Source: HKCCE3408 sp039183205 (GTDB lineage: Bacteria > Pseudomonadota > Alphaproteobacteria > Rhodobacterales > Rhodobacteraceae). Taken from it: a DNA stretch of 64,000 nt. The notes below the pieces were generated by a model. The model saw nothing but the letters and a program-made list of their open reading frames with translations. It made no database searches and was not told where the DNA came from. The DNA lies in assembly GCA_039183205.1 (NCBI GenBank), contig JBCDBR010000022.1, forward strand, positions 1 to 64,000. The letters are read 5' to 3'. Shown here piece by piece: positions 1 through 8,914 of this stretch; positions within the stretch are counted from its first letter, which is position 1, and each line of letters begins with the position of its first letter. The position numbers and the translations under genes were made by a program.

Positions 1-472
1 CGCGCTCGACGCGGATGCCGACGCCCTCGCGGCTGCAATCTCGGAAAGTGCGGAATTGCGCGATCTGATGCGGTCTCCGGTCTATGGCCGTGACGAAGCG
101 GAGGCGGGGATTGGGGCTGTTGCCGATGCCATGGGACTTCAGGCGCTGACCGGCAACGCGCTTAAGCTTATGGCGCAAAATCGGCGGCTCTTCGTCGTGC
201 CCGGTTTCGTGACCGCACTTAAGGACATGATCGCTGAGCACAAGGGCGAGGTGACCGCCGATGTCGCATCGGCCAAGGCGTTGACCGCTGGCCAAGCGAA
301 GAAGCTTGAAGATACGTTGACCGGTGCTGTTGGCAAAAACGTAAAACTGAACGTCACCGTTGATGAGGGTCTCATCGGCGGTCTTGTTGTCAAGGTGGGC
401 TCGAAAATGATCGACACATCGATCCGTTCGCAGCTCAACGCTCTGAAGAATACCATGAAAGAGGTCGGATAA
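1..472 (+). CDS. atpH: ATP synthase F1 delta subunit, C-terminal part
   Basis: The reading frame is open from base 2 to a TAA at 470-472, so the 5' part lies outside the window; about 156 residues are visible. Delta (OSCP-like) is the peripheral-stalk protein that ties the F1 head to the membrane b subunits. The C-terminal half is recognisable from the stretch around GLIGGLVVKVGSKMID near the end, typical of delta, followed by a short helical tail. The stop overlaps the atpA start by one base (TAATG). Identification rests on sequence and on its place at the head of an atpHAG(x)DC order. Confidence 0.93.
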   Translation, partial: ALDADADALAAAISESAELRDLMRSPVYGRDEAEAGIGAVADAMGLQALTGNALKLMAQNRRLFVVPGFVTALKDMIAEHKGEVTADVASAKALTAGQAKKLEDTLTGAVGKNVKLNVTVDEGLIGGLVVKVGSKMIDTSIRSQLNALKNTMKEVG

Positions 473-2013
473 TGGCGATCCAAGCTGCTGAGATTTCTGC
501 GATCCTCAAGGACCAGATCAAGAACTTTGGCCAAGAGGCCGAGGTGGCCGAAATTGGCCGGGTGCTGAGCGTCGGAGACGGGATCGCGCGTGTGTATGGC
601 CTCGACAACGTCCAAGCCGGTGAGATGGTCGAGTTCCCCGGCGGGATCATGGGCATGGCGCTCAACCTCGAAAGCGACAATGTCGGCGTTGTGATCTTTG
701 GCTCCGACCGCGAAATCAAGGAAGGGGACACGGTCAAACGCACCTCGTCGATCGTGGATGTGCCGGTGGGTAAAGGTCTGCTCGGCCGCGTCGTTGATGC
801 GCTTGGAAATCCGCTTGACGGCAAAGGCCCGGTTGATGCCGCCGAACGCACGGTTGCCGATGTGAAGGCGCCGGGCATCATTCCGCGCAAGTCGGTGCAT
901 GAGCCGATGGCGACGGGCCTTAAGGCAATCGACGCCATGATCCCAATTGGTCGTGGCCAGCGAGAGCTGATCATCGGCGACCGCCAAACCGGCAAAACCG
1001 CTGTGGCGCTCGACACGATCCTGAACCAAAAGTCCTACAACGACGCGGCCGGCGATGACGAAAGCAAAAAGCTCTACTGCGTTTACGTCGCCGTCGGTCA
1101 AAAGCGATCGACCGTCGCGCAGTTGGTGAAGCGGCTCGAAGCGACCGGTGCAATTGAATACACAACGGTCGTTGCCGCGACCGCGTCCGACCCCGCGCCA
1201 ATGCAGTATCTTGAGCCTTATGCGGCGTGTGCCATGGCGGAGTATTTCCGTGATAACGGGATGCACGCACTGATCATCTATGATGACTTGTCAAAGCAAG
1301 CTGTTGCGTACAGGCAGATGTCGCTGCTGCTGCGCCGCCCGCCGGGGCGTGAAGCCTATCCGGGCGACGTCTTCTATCTCCATTCCAGGCTGCTCGAACG
1401 CGCCGCAAAGATGAATGAGGAAAACGGATCGGGGTCGCAAACCGCCCTTCCCATCGTCGAGACACAGGCCGGCGACATTTCGGCGTTTATCCCGACAAAC
1501 GTGATCTCGATCACGGATGGACAGATCTTTCTTGAAACCGAGCTCTTTTTCCAAGGTATTCGACCTGCCGTGAACACGGGTCTGTCGGTCTCGCGGGTCG
1601 GGTCGTCGGCACAGACAAGTGCGATGAAATCCGTCGCTGGATCGATGAAGCTTGAATTGGCCCAATACCGTGAGATGGCGGCCTTTGCGCAGTTTGGGTC
1701 TGACCTTGATGCCTCGACACAGCAGCTTTTGAACCGCGGCGCACGCCTGACGGAATTGCTGAAACAGCCGCAATATTCTCCGCTCACCAATGCTGAGATT
1801 GTCTGCGTGATCTTTGCCGGAACGAATGGCTATTTGGACGGTATCGGCATCGGTGATGTCGGTCGCTACGAGCAGGGGTTGGTCGATCGCCTGAGGTCCA
1901 AGCACGGAGACCTCTTGGATTACATCACCAATGAGGATCCGAAGATCAAAGGCGAAGCGGCGGATAAGATCAAAGCCGTGCTTGACGACTACGCCGCTGA
2001 ATTTGCGGGGTAA
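472..2013 (+). CDS. atpA: ATP synthase F1 alpha subunit
   Basis: Alpha is the non-catalytic nucleotide-binding subunit of the F1 hexamer. The 513 residues match the usual family length. A Walker A loop GDRQTGKT lies at about 169-176, and the region PAVNTGLSVSRVGSSAQ near 365-380 carries the family signature with the arginine that reaches into the beta active site. The start ATG overlaps the atpH stop, indicating translational coupling. It is followed seven bases later by atpG. Nothing is missing or odd. Confidence 0.98.
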   Translation: MAIQAAEISAILKDQIKNFGQEAEVAEIGRVLSVGDGIARVYGLDNVQAGEMVEFPGGIMGMALNLESDNVGVVIFGSDREIKEGDTVKRTSSIVDVPVGKGLLGRVVDALGNPLDGKGPVDAAERTVADVKAPGIIPRKSVHEPMATGLKAIDAMIPIGRGQRELIIGDRQTGKTAVALDTILNQKSYNDAAGDDESKKLYCVYVAVGQKRSTVAQLVKRLEATGAIEYTTVVAATASDPAPMQYLEPYAACAMAEYFRDNGMHALIIYDDLSKQAVAYRQMSLLLRRPPGREAYPGDVFYLHSRLLERAAKMNEENGSGSQTALPIVETQAGDISAFIPTNVISITDGQIFLETELFFQGIRPAVNTGLSVSRVGSSAQTSAMKSVAGSMKLELAQYREMAAFAQFGSDLDASTQQLLNRGARLTELLKQPQYSPLTNAEIVCVIFAGTNGYLDGIGIGDVGRYEQGLVDRLRSKHGDLLDYITNEDPKIKGEAADKIKAVLDDYAAEFAG

Positions 2014-2019
2014 AGGCGC

Positions 2020-2895
2020 ATGCCGAGCCTAAAGGACCTGAAAATCCGGATCGAGTCGGTTAAATCGACCCGCAAGATCACCAAGGCGATGCAGATGGTC
2101 GCCGCCGCGAAATTGCGCCGCGCGCAAGAGGCCGCGGAGGCCGCGCGTCCCTATGCCGAAAAGATGGCTGCGGTGATGGGTAGCCTTGCAGCCTCGGTCG
2201 GCGGCTCAGACAGCGCCCCGCTGCTATTGGCCGGAACCGGTCAAGACACCAACCATTTGTTGGTTGTTATGACCGCCGAACGCGGCTTGTGCGGCGGATT
2301 TAACTCGTCGATTGCGAAGCTAGCTCGCAGCCATGTCGAACGGCTGTTGGGTGAAGGGAAATCCGTCAAAATCCTGACGGTAGGAAAAAAAGGCCGCGAA
2401 CAACTCAAACGTGACTATGAGCATTTGATGATAGCGCATGTCGATCTGAGCGAAGTGAAGCGCATCGGCTATGCAAATGCCGCTGATGTGGCGCGCGACG
2501 TTTTAGGCCGGTTCGATGCTGGTGACTTCGACGTTGCGACAATCTTCTATAATACCTTCGAATCGGTGATCTCTCAGGTGCCGACTGCGCAGCAGATCAT
2601 CCCGGCGGATTACGCCGCGGGCGATACCGAAGATACCGGCGCGGTTTACGATTACGAACCGTCCGAAGAGGCGGTACTTGAAGACCTGCTACCGCGTGGG
2701 GTCGCTACGCAGATATTCACGGCATTGTTGGAAAACGGAGCGTCCGAGCAGGGCGCGCGGATGAGCGCCATGGATAATGCAACCCGGAATGCGGGCGACA
2801 TGATCGACCGGTTGACCGTCGAATATAACCGATCGCGTCAGGCCGTCATCACTAACGAGCTAATTGAAATCATCTCTGGCGCGGAGGCGCTTTGA
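2020..2895 (+). CDS. atpG: ATP synthase F1 gamma subunit
   Basis: Gamma is the central rotor shaft of F1. The 291-residue product begins with the conserved MPSLKDLKIRIESVKSTRKITKAMQMVAA helix region (residues 1-29) and ends with the matching C-terminal helix containing NATRNAGDMI and the terminal ELIEIISGAEAL; these two ends form the coiled-coil shaft. The ERGLCGGFN motif lies near residue 87. The stop codon TGA (2893-2895) overlaps an ATG at 2895, so the next, unassigned gene is probably coupled to it. Confidence 0.97.
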   Translation: MPSLKDLKIRIESVKSTRKITKAMQMVAAAKLRRAQEAAEAARPYAEKMAAVMGSLAASVGGSDSAPLLLAGTGQDTNHLLVVMTAERGLCGGFNSSIAKLARSHVERLLGEGKSVKILTVGKKGREQLKRDYEHLMIAHVDLSEVKRIGYANAADVARDVLGRFDAGDFDVATIFYNTFESVISQVPTAQQIIPADYAAGDTEDTGAVYDYEPSEEAVLEDLLPRGVATQIFTALLENGASEQGARMSAMDNATRNAGDMIDRLTVEYNRSRQAVITNELIEIISGAEAL

Positions 2896-3443
2896 TGGCA
2901 GATACGCCCTCACCCATGATGCTTGTGGCCGGTGCCGCTATTCTGGGCGGGGGTTACTACCTATTTGCTGGCGATCAATTGGCGGAAGAAACCACGATGC
3001 TGGACGACGCCGGAGAGATTTCGACGGGCGGCACGGTGTCGTTCGAAGAGGCCACGGGATTAGACATCGAAACCGTCATGGGCGGCGGCGCGTCCGACAT
3101 TGCCCGCACCTCAGACGGCAGCATCGACGCCGATGCTCAGCCATGGCTGGTCGTTCCGCCTGAGGATGAAATCATCGCCGCGGTCAAAGAGGCGACGGGC
3201 GTTGAAGTCGCAAGCCTGATCTCATCGGAGTATCAGACGTATCGCGCAACGCCCGACGCCGAGCCTGACCGTCAGGTTCGCAACGCTGAGATTACATTTT
3301 TCCAGCCGGGCTCCACACGCCGCTGGACGGCCGACATCGTCATCCGCTGGACGGAGACGGGTTGGACACTTGACCGAAACTTGACTGGTTTGGGTCCGGC
3401 TGATCACGCCGCACCCGAAAGCTCGGAGGCAGATAATGGCTAA
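2895..3443 (+). CDS. Unassigned membrane-anchored protein inside the atp operon
   Basis: This 182-residue protein sits between atpG and atpD; it shares TGATG with atpG and overlaps atpD by 8 bases, so it must be translated with the operon. A short N-terminal hydrophobic segment (about residues 7-25, MLVAGAAILGGGYYLF) suggests a membrane anchor or uncleaved signal; the remainder is acidic and soluble with no motif I recognise. From memory, a gene of unknown function at the same place (between gamma and beta) was reported in the Rhodobacter blasticus atp operon, so this is a lineage trait. I cannot assign a function; an assembly or stability role for F1Fo is only inference from position. An in-frame TTG at 2892 is a less likely start. 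Confidence 0.85.
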   Translation: MADTPSPMMLVAGAAILGGGYYLFAGDQLAEETTMLDDAGEISTGGTVSFEEATGLDIETVMGGGASDIARTSDGSIDADAQPWLVVPPEDEIIAAVKEATGVEVASLISSEYQTYRATPDAEPDRQVRNAEITFFQPGSTRRWTADIVIRWTETGWTLDRNLTGLGPADHAAPESSEADNG

Positions 3444-4860
3444 CGCTACCGGAAAAATCACCCAAGTCATCGGGGCCGTCGTTGACGTTCAATTCGATGA
3501 CCATCTACCGGAAATCTTGAATGCGCTCGACACGGATAACAATGGCAAGCGCCTTGTTCTCGAAGTCGCGCAACACTTGGGCGAAAACACGGTACGCACC
3601 ATCGCGATGGACAGTTCCGAAGGTCTGGTGCGTGGGCAAAGGGTCACCGATAGCGGCGGCCCGATTACCATTCCTGTGGGCGACGCAACGCTCGGCCGGA
3701 TCATGAACGTTGTCGGCGAAGCGATTGACGAAGGCGGCCCGGTCGAAAGCTCTGAAAGCCGCGGTATCCACCAACCGGCACCGGAATTTAACGACCAATC
3801 GACCGAGAGCGAGATCCTCGTGACCGGCATCAAAGTGATCGACCTTTTGGCCCCGTATTCAAAGGGCGGTAAGATCGGCCTCTTTGGCGGTGCCGGTGTG
3901 GGCAAGACCGTGCTGATCCAGGAATTGATCAACAACATCGCCAAGGTGCATTCGGGCTATTCTGTGTTTGCCGGCGTGGGTGAGCGCACCCGCGAAGGCA
4001 ACGACCTTTACCACGAATTCATCGAGTCCGGTGTGATCAACATCGACAAGCTGGACGAATCCAAAGTGGCGCTTGTTTTTGGTCAGATGAACGAGCCCCC
4101 GGGGGCGCGTGCACGCGTTGCATTGACCGGCCTGACGCTGGCCGAGCAATTCCGCGATCAATCCGGGACCGACGTTCTATTCTTCGTCGATAATATTTTC
4201 CGCTTTACGCAAGCGGGCTCTGAGGTGTCGGCCCTTTTGGGACGTATTCCATCGGCGGTGGGCTACCAGCCGACACTTGCCACCGATATGGGTGCGATGC
4301 AGGAACGCATCACCTCGACGAAAGGGGGCTCGATCACCTCCGTGCAGGCAATCTACGTGCCTGCGGACGATCTGACCGACCCCGCGCCTGCGACGTCCTT
4401 TGCACACCTTGATGCGACGACCGTTTTGAGCCGCGCGATTTCCGAGTTGGGGATTTACCCGGCTGTGGACCCGCTCGATTCGACCTCGCGGATCCTCGAC
4501 CCGGCGGTTGTCGGAGAAGAGCACTACCAAGTCGCCCGAGACGTGCAGGGGATCCTTCAGCGCTACAAGTCGCTACAGGACATCATCGCGATCCTTGGGA
4601 TGGACGAACTTTCCGAAGAGGACAAGCTGACCGTGGCGCGCGCCCGGAAAATCCAACGCTTCCTCAGCCAGCCCTTCGACGTGGCGGAGGTCTTTACTGG
4701 CTCGCCCGGCGTCCAGGTGAAGCTCGAAGATACGATCTCGTCCTTCATGGCGGTTGTTGCGGGTGAGTACGATCACCTGCCTGAAAACGCCTTTTACATG
4801 GTGGGCGGTATCGATGAAGTGATCGCGAAAGCCGAAAAGATGGCGGCTGAGGCGGCGTGA
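3436..4860 (+). CDS. atpD: ATP synthase F1 beta subunit
   Basis: Beta is the catalytic subunit of F1. The 474-residue product has the P-loop GGAGVGKT at 151-158, the GERTREG segment with the catalytic glutamate near residue 183, and the family signature PAPATSFAHLDATTVLSR near 320-335. The start ATG overlaps the end of the unassigned gene by 8 bases, and the stop TGA overlaps the atpC ATG (TGATG). It is complete and of normal length. Confidence 0.98.
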   Translation: MANATGKITQVIGAVVDVQFDDHLPEILNALDTDNNGKRLVLEVAQHLGENTVRTIAMDSSEGLVRGQRVTDSGGPITIPVGDATLGRIMNVVGEAIDEGGPVESSESRGIHQPAPEFNDQSTESEILVTGIKVIDLLAPYSKGGKIGLFGGAGVGKTVLIQELINNIAKVHSGYSVFAGVGERTREGNDLYHEFIESGVINIDKLDESKVALVFGQMNEPPGARARVALTGLTLAEQFRDQSGTDVLFFVDNIFRFTQAGSEVSALLGRIPSAVGYQPTLATDMGAMQERITSTKGGSITSVQAIYVPADDLTDPAPATSFAHLDATTVLSRAISELGIYPAVDPLDSTSRILDPAVVGEEHYQVARDVQGILQRYKSLQDIIAILGMDELSEEDKLTVARARKIQRFLSQPFDVAEVFTGSPGVQVKLEDTISSFMAVVAGEYDHLPENAFYMVGGIDEVIAKAEKMAAEAA

Positions 4861-5261
4861 TGGCCGATGTGATGCAATTTGACCTGGTCAGCCCGGAGCG
4901 GCGGCTTGCCTCGATTGAGGCGAAGGCTGTGCAAATCCCGGGCTCTGATGGGGATATGACGGCAATGCCGGATCATGCACCGATGATCACAACGCTCAGG
5001 CCGGGCATCTTGACGGTCGAGGCGGCGACGGGTGAGACGACGTCCTACGTCGTCACGGGCGGGTTTGCCGATGTCGCCGGCCCATCGACGACCGTTCTGG
5101 CCGAACGGGCGATGCCAGTCGCGAACGTGACCGCTGAGATTGCGGACGAACTCATCGCCGAAGCCCGCGCTGCGCAAGACGCGGCAAGTGACGCAAATTC
5201 AGATGCCGCAGCGAAACTCGTTGCGGATATGGAAGCGCTGAAGGTCCAAATCACCGTCTAA
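4860..5261 (+). CDS. atpC: ATP synthase F1 epsilon subunit
   Basis: Epsilon is the small rotor subunit that couples gamma to the c-ring and can restrain ATP hydrolysis. The product has 133 residues. The N-terminal beta-sandwich is recognised from FDLVSPERRL, the GSDGDMTAMPDHAPMIT stretch (about 30-46) and the GGFADV motif near 68. The Ala-rich helical C-terminus is typical of alphaproteobacterial epsilon. ATG at 4860 overlaps the atpD stop; a GTG three bases earlier is also in frame but less likely. A terminator follows. Confidence 0.95.
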   Translation: MADVMQFDLVSPERRLASIEAKAVQIPGSDGDMTAMPDHAPMITTLRPGILTVEAATGETTSYVVTGGFADVAGPSTTVLAERAMPVANVTAEIADELIAEARAAQDAASDANSDAAAKLVADMEALKVQITV

Positions 5262-5277
5262 GCGTGACCCTTCAGCG

Positions 5278-5319
5278 AATAAACCCCTTCGGTGCCTTGG
5301 CTCGGAGGGGTTTATTTTT
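5278..5319 (+). terminator. Rho-independent terminator of the atp operon
   Basis: An 11-bp perfect inverted repeat, AATAAACCCCT at 5278-5288 and AGGGGTTTATT at 5306-5316, runs into a T-run (to 5319), 16 bases after the atpC stop. The T-run lies on the + side, so it mainly ends atp transcription. The weaker reverse side could also help stop prs transcription arriving from the right. Confidence 0.85.
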
Positions 5320-5367
5320 GCCGATGCGCCCCAAGGGCTGTGACCCGCGTCAGGCGCAACACTTCGG

Positions 5368-6396
5368 TCAAATCCCGTAAAGACCCTTTGGGTAGAGACC
5401 TTCATAGATCGGAACCAAGGTTTCTGTGTCCAAGAGCGACGAAACAGACGTCCCGTTCCAGGTATGGAAGATTGCCTGCGCAAAAAGCGGGGCGGTTGGC
5501 ACGATGCGCACGTTAGAACACGCAGCCACAGATGTCGTAGGCTCAATCGTATCGGTAATCACCAATGACTTAAGGACGGACTTGGTAATCCGCTCGATCG
5601 CAGGGCCAGACAAGACACCATGCGAGGTATAGGCGTGAACTTCCGTGGCACCCCCTTCCATTAACACATCGGCCGCTTTGCAAAGCGTGCCGGCAGTGTC
5701 GGAAATATCGTCGACGATCACGCATTTTTTGCCTGAGACGTCCCCAATAACGGTCATGTCGGCGACTTCGCCAGCCTTCTCGCGCCGCTTATCGACAATG
5801 GCAAGCGGGGCATGCAGCCGCTGCGCCAGCTCCCGGGCGCGGCCGACGCCACCGACATCCGGCGAGACAATCATTAAATCGGATAAATCGCCGTCGAATT
5901 GATGCAATATATCGAGCGCAAAAATTGGTGCGGCATAAAGGTTGTCCACCGGGATATCGAAGAAGCCTTGGATTTGCGCGGCATGCAGATCCATTGTCAG
6001 CACACGTTCCACGCCGCCTGCGGCCATCATGTTCGCCACCAGTTTGGCAGTGATCGGTGTACGTGATTTCGTTCGGCGATCCTGGCGGGCATATCCGAAA
6101 TAGGGGATCACGGCGGTGATGCGGCTTGCCGACGAACGTCGCAACGCATCGGCCATTACCAACAATTCCATGAGGTTGTCATTGGCGGGCTTCGACGTAG
6201 GCTGGATGATAAACATATCCTCCCCGCGCACGTTTTCGTAGACCTCAACGAAAATTTCTTGGTCATTGAACCGTTCGACCCGCGCCTTGACCAGCGCCAT
6301 ATTCAATCCGCGGTGCATCGACATGCGTTTGCAAATTGCTGCTGCCAAAGGTTGATTGGCGTTGCCTGAGATCAGCTTCGGCTCGTTTGCTGGCAT
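5368..6396 (-). CDS. prs: Ribose-phosphate pyrophosphokinase
   Basis: PRPP synthetase makes 5-phosphoribosyl-1-diphosphate from ribose 5-phosphate and ATP, feeding nucleotide, histidine, tryptophan and NAD synthesis. The 342-residue product contains the N-terminal KLISGNAN, the RQDRR loop near 106-110, the DLHAAQIQGFF segment, and the PRPP-binding loop VIVDDISDTAGTL near 236-248. It lies convergent with the atp operon and divergent from the gene at 6484. A GGGGGACGG ribosome site precedes the ATG. The length is a little above the common ~310, mostly through extra residues inside and at the C-terminus. Confidence 0.96.
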   Translation of the reverse strand: MPANEPKLISGNANQPLAAAICKRMSMHRGLNMALVKARVERFNDQEIFVEVYENVRGEDMFIIQPTSKPANDNLMELLVMADALRRSSASRITAVIPYFGYARQDRRTKSRTPITAKLVANMMAAGGVERVLTMDLHAAQIQGFFDIPVDNLYAAPIFALDILHQFDGDLSDLMIVSPDVGGVGRARELAQRLHAPLAIVDKRREKAGEVADMTVIGDVSGKKCVIVDDISDTAGTLCKAADVLMEGGATEVHAYTSHGVLSGPAIERITKSVLKSLVITDTIEPTTSVAACSNVRIVPTAPLFAQAIFHTWNGTSVSSLLDTETLVPIYEGLYPKGLYGI

Positions 6397-6483
6397 GTCC
6401 GTCCCCCGTTGCCTGCGCGCTATGGTGCGCCCCTTAACATCCCGCTAACCTGGCCGCAAAGGCTTTGACGGAAGGGGCTTAAG

Positions 6484-7083
6484 ATGGTGCAGATCGACTA
6501 TTATTTTTCGACGGTGTCTCCGTATACCTATCTTGCGGGAACTCGGTTTGAGGCAGTCGCGACGAAGCATGGCGCCGCTGTCACCTATAAGCCAATGGAC
6601 ATCATCGCTGTCTTTGCGCGCACAGGCGGGACGGCGCCCAAGGAACGCCACCCCGCGCGGCTCGATCTGCGGGCGCAGGAATTGCGCAGACTCTCGAAAA
6701 AGCTCGGTCAACCCATGGACCTCGACCCACCGTTCCGCGGTGTCAACGCCGCGCCGTCCTCCTATGCGTTTATCGCAGCGATCAAAGCAGGGGGTGGTGA
6801 TTTAGGCGCGCTTGTTCAGGCCTTCACCGGCGCGGTCTGGCGCGACAATCGCGACATCGCGCAAGACGATGTGATCAGCGAATGCCTGGTGTCGGCCGGC
6901 TTTGATCCTGCCCTGGCTTCATCTGGCATGCTTGCCGGGGCGGAGCAGTACACCCGCAACCTCGAAGATGCCGTCAATTCCGGTGTCTTTGGTGCACCAT
7001 TCTATATCGTTGACGGGTCCGAGAAATTCTGGGGTCAAGACCGGATTGAGGATCTGGACCTCTATTTATCTGGCGCATTGTGA
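6484..7083 (+). CDS. 2-hydroxychromene-2-carboxylate isomerase family protein (DsbA fold)
   Basis: This 199-residue protein belongs to the DsbA-like/kappa-GST group that includes 2-hydroxychromene-2-carboxylate isomerase. The N-terminal YYFSTVSPYTYLAG (5-18) has serines where DsbA has its CxxC, as in the glutathione-dependent isomerases. The C-terminal GVFGAPFYIVDGSEKFWGQDRIEDL (about 164-188) carries the cis-proline loop and the usual family ending. The true substrate is unknown; no aromatic-degradation genes lie nearby. A good site (AAGGGG) precedes the ATG, and the stop overlaps the next start (GTGA). Confidence 0.87.
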   Translation: MVQIDYYFSTVSPYTYLAGTRFEAVATKHGAAVTYKPMDIIAVFARTGGTAPKERHPARLDLRAQELRRLSKKLGQPMDLDPPFRGVNAAPSSYAFIAAIKAGGGDLGALVQAFTGAVWRDNRDIAQDDVISECLVSAGFDPALASSGMLAGAEQYTRNLEDAVNSGVFGAPFYIVDGSEKFWGQDRIEDLDLYLSGAL

Positions 7084-7847
7084 GCCAAGGCGTTTGGCGT
7101 TGGGGAACGACCGGCCCCGAAGCCCTGTGCCTGCATTGCTCATTGGCCCACGGGCGGGCGTGGTCCGGGCTCGCACGATATGTGTCGGACCAAATGCAGA
7201 TCGTCGCACCGGACCTGATTGGACATGGCGCAGCTCCGGATTGGGACAAGACCCGCGACATCCACGATCAAGCCACCGAGGCGGCGGCGACGTGGCTCGA
7301 TGGCGCGCCTCGGCTGGTGATCGGCCATTCGCTTGGCGCGACAATCGCGCTGCGCCTTGCGATCGAACGGCCCGCGCAAATCGGGCAATTGGTGCTGATT
7401 GAGCCGGTATTATTCTGCGCCGCCGGTGATGGCGCGGGTCGGCGTGCCACCTCCGCGATGGACGGCCCGCTGGCACCTCTGCTTGCGGCCGGTAATACCG
7501 ATGAGGCCACGCGTAAGTTCCTGTCCGTCTGGGGCGAGACCGGCTTTGACGCGCTCAAACCTGCCCAGCAAACCTATATGCGCGACCGGATCTCGCTGAT
7601 CACGGCTCAGTCAGCAACCCTGAACGAAGACCGCGCGGGGTTGGTGCCGCGGCTGGGCCAAGCCCAATGCCCGACTCTGTTGATCGAGGGTTCAAAAAGC
7701 CCGCCCGTTATCTCTGAAATCATGAGCGCTTTGGAAACCTTAATGCCGCAGACGCGCCGGGTGGTTATCGACGGTGCCGCGCATATGGTGCCGATCACCC
7801 ATGCGGGCGCAGTCGCAGAGGAAATTGCACGTTTTTTGCGCGATTGA
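7080..7847 (+). CDS. Alpha/beta hydrolase
   Basis: A 255-residue alpha/beta-hydrolase fold protein. The nucleophile elbow GHSLG puts the catalytic serine at residue 84, the oxyanion region is around LHCSLAHG (18-25), and the likely catalytic histidine is in GAAHMVPITH near 235. The order fits esterases and related hydrolases, but the substrate cannot be told. The GTG start (7080) overlaps the stop of the isomerase-family gene by four bases, so the two are co-translated. Convergent with the threonine aldolase gene. Confidence 0.85.
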   Translation: MSQGVWRWGTTGPEALCLHCSLAHGRAWSGLARYVSDQMQIVAPDLIGHGAAPDWDKTRDIHDQATEAAATWLDGAPRLVIGHSLGATIALRLAIERPAQIGQLVLIEPVLFCAAGDGAGRRATSAMDGPLAPLLAAGNTDEATRKFLSVWGETGFDALKPAQQTYMRDRISLITAQSATLNEDRAGLVPRLGQAQCPTLLIEGSKSPPVISEIMSALETLMPQTRRVVIDGAAHMVPITHAGAVAEEIARFLRD

Positions 7848-7861
7848 TCCGCTGGTCGGTG

Positions 7862-8914
7862 TCACGCAGCCCTACGCCACGCAGACAATAGTTGATCTAT
7901 CTCTGCTTCGGTTTTCGACCAATCGCAGACGATCCGCGCGCGGACCAAATGGTCGTCGGGCTCGGGTGCCCCTCTTGTTCGCAGTTTATACTGCGCGCCC
8001 TTGGCAAAGGCGCGGTCATGCGCCGACTTGGGCAGATCGAGAAAGACAAGATTGCCGGCTGGCGGCGCAACGATATGGGCTTCCGGCACGGCTGCCAGCC
8101 CATCGATGAGCTGTGCCATGCGGGCATTGGCTTTGCCGGCCAACTCTAGCCACAACCCATTTTCAAGATAGGCTGCCATCTGAGCGCCGAGAAACTTGGA
8201 TTTCGACCAAAGGTGCCCGGCGCGTTTGCGCCGTAACGCCACCTCCCAGGCCAGTTGGGGATCAAAAAAGACGACGGCCTCGACACCAAGGCAGCCGTTC
8301 TTCGTGCCGCCCAAACTCAGCACGTCGACCCCGGCCTTCCAAGTCATCTCCGCCGGGCTGACATTTGCGGCGGCCACTGCGTTGGCGATGCGTGCACCAT
8401 CGAGATGGACCTTCAGGCCAGCTTCACGCGCGATCGATGTCAGGGCTTCGATTTCAAGCCTTGAATACGCCGTTCCCAGCTCGGTTAACTGGGTCAAGGT
8501 CACTGGTCCACGTTGGACCGAATGGACATTGCCGGGCGTGATTTCGTCCAATTCGGTGCGAAGTGTCTCTGGCGTGATTTTCGCATTTTCACCCGGCACG
8601 CGGCGGAGCTTTGCGCCGCTTGTGTAAAACTCTGGCGCGCCGCATTCGTCGAGCTCGACATGGGCATCGGCATGACAAAAAATCGCATCCCATGGCCGAG
8701 TAAGCGTTGCCAAGGCCAACGCATTGGCCGCGCTACCGGTCGCGACCAGATGCACGCTGGCATCCGGTGCTTCGAACACCTCACGGACCAAGGCCTCCGC
8801 CCGCGCGGTGAACGGATCATTTCCGTAGGGCATATGCGGTGCCGTGTTGGCCTCAGACAGGGCCGCCATGATCTCCGGCGCGGCAGGACCGACATTGTCA
8901 GAGGCAAAGTTCAT
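7862..8914 (-). CDS. ltaE: Low-specificity L-threonine aldolase family enzyme
   Basis: PLP enzyme of the beta-eliminating lyase/threonine aldolase family, expected to cleave L-threonine or L-allo-threonine to glycine and acetaldehyde. The protein has 350 residues. Visible motifs are NFASDNVGPAAPEI at the start, HVELDECGAPEF (85-96), LDGAR (171-175) with the aspartate that contacts the PLP ring, and SLGGTKNG (200-207) with the PLP lysine at 205. I chose ATG 8914 because it fits the family N-terminus and forms an ATGA overlap with the gene upstream; a frame reaching to 8947 adds 11 unconserved residues. Confidence 0.9.
   Translation of the reverse strand: MNFASDNVGPAAPEIMAALSEANTAPHMPYGNDPFTARAEALVREVFEAPDASVHLVATGSAANALALATLTRPWDAIFCHADAHVELDECGAPEFYTSGAKLRRVPGENAKITPETLRTELDEITPGNVHSVQRGPVTLTQLTELGTAYSRLEIEALTSIAREAGLKVHLDGARIANAVAAANVSPAEMTWKAGVDVLSLGGTKNGCLGVEAVVFFDPQLAWEVALRRKRAGHLWSKSKFLGAQMAAYLENGLWLELAGKANARMAQLIDGLAAVPEAHIVAPPAGNLVFLDLPKSAHDRAFAKGAQYKLRTRGAPEPDDHLVRARIVCDWSKTEAEIDQLLSAWRRAA

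Noticed and set aside
139..1266. A 375-codon open frame antisense to atpA
   Set aside because: Shadow of atpA codon usage; Arg/His-rich product without family resemblance.
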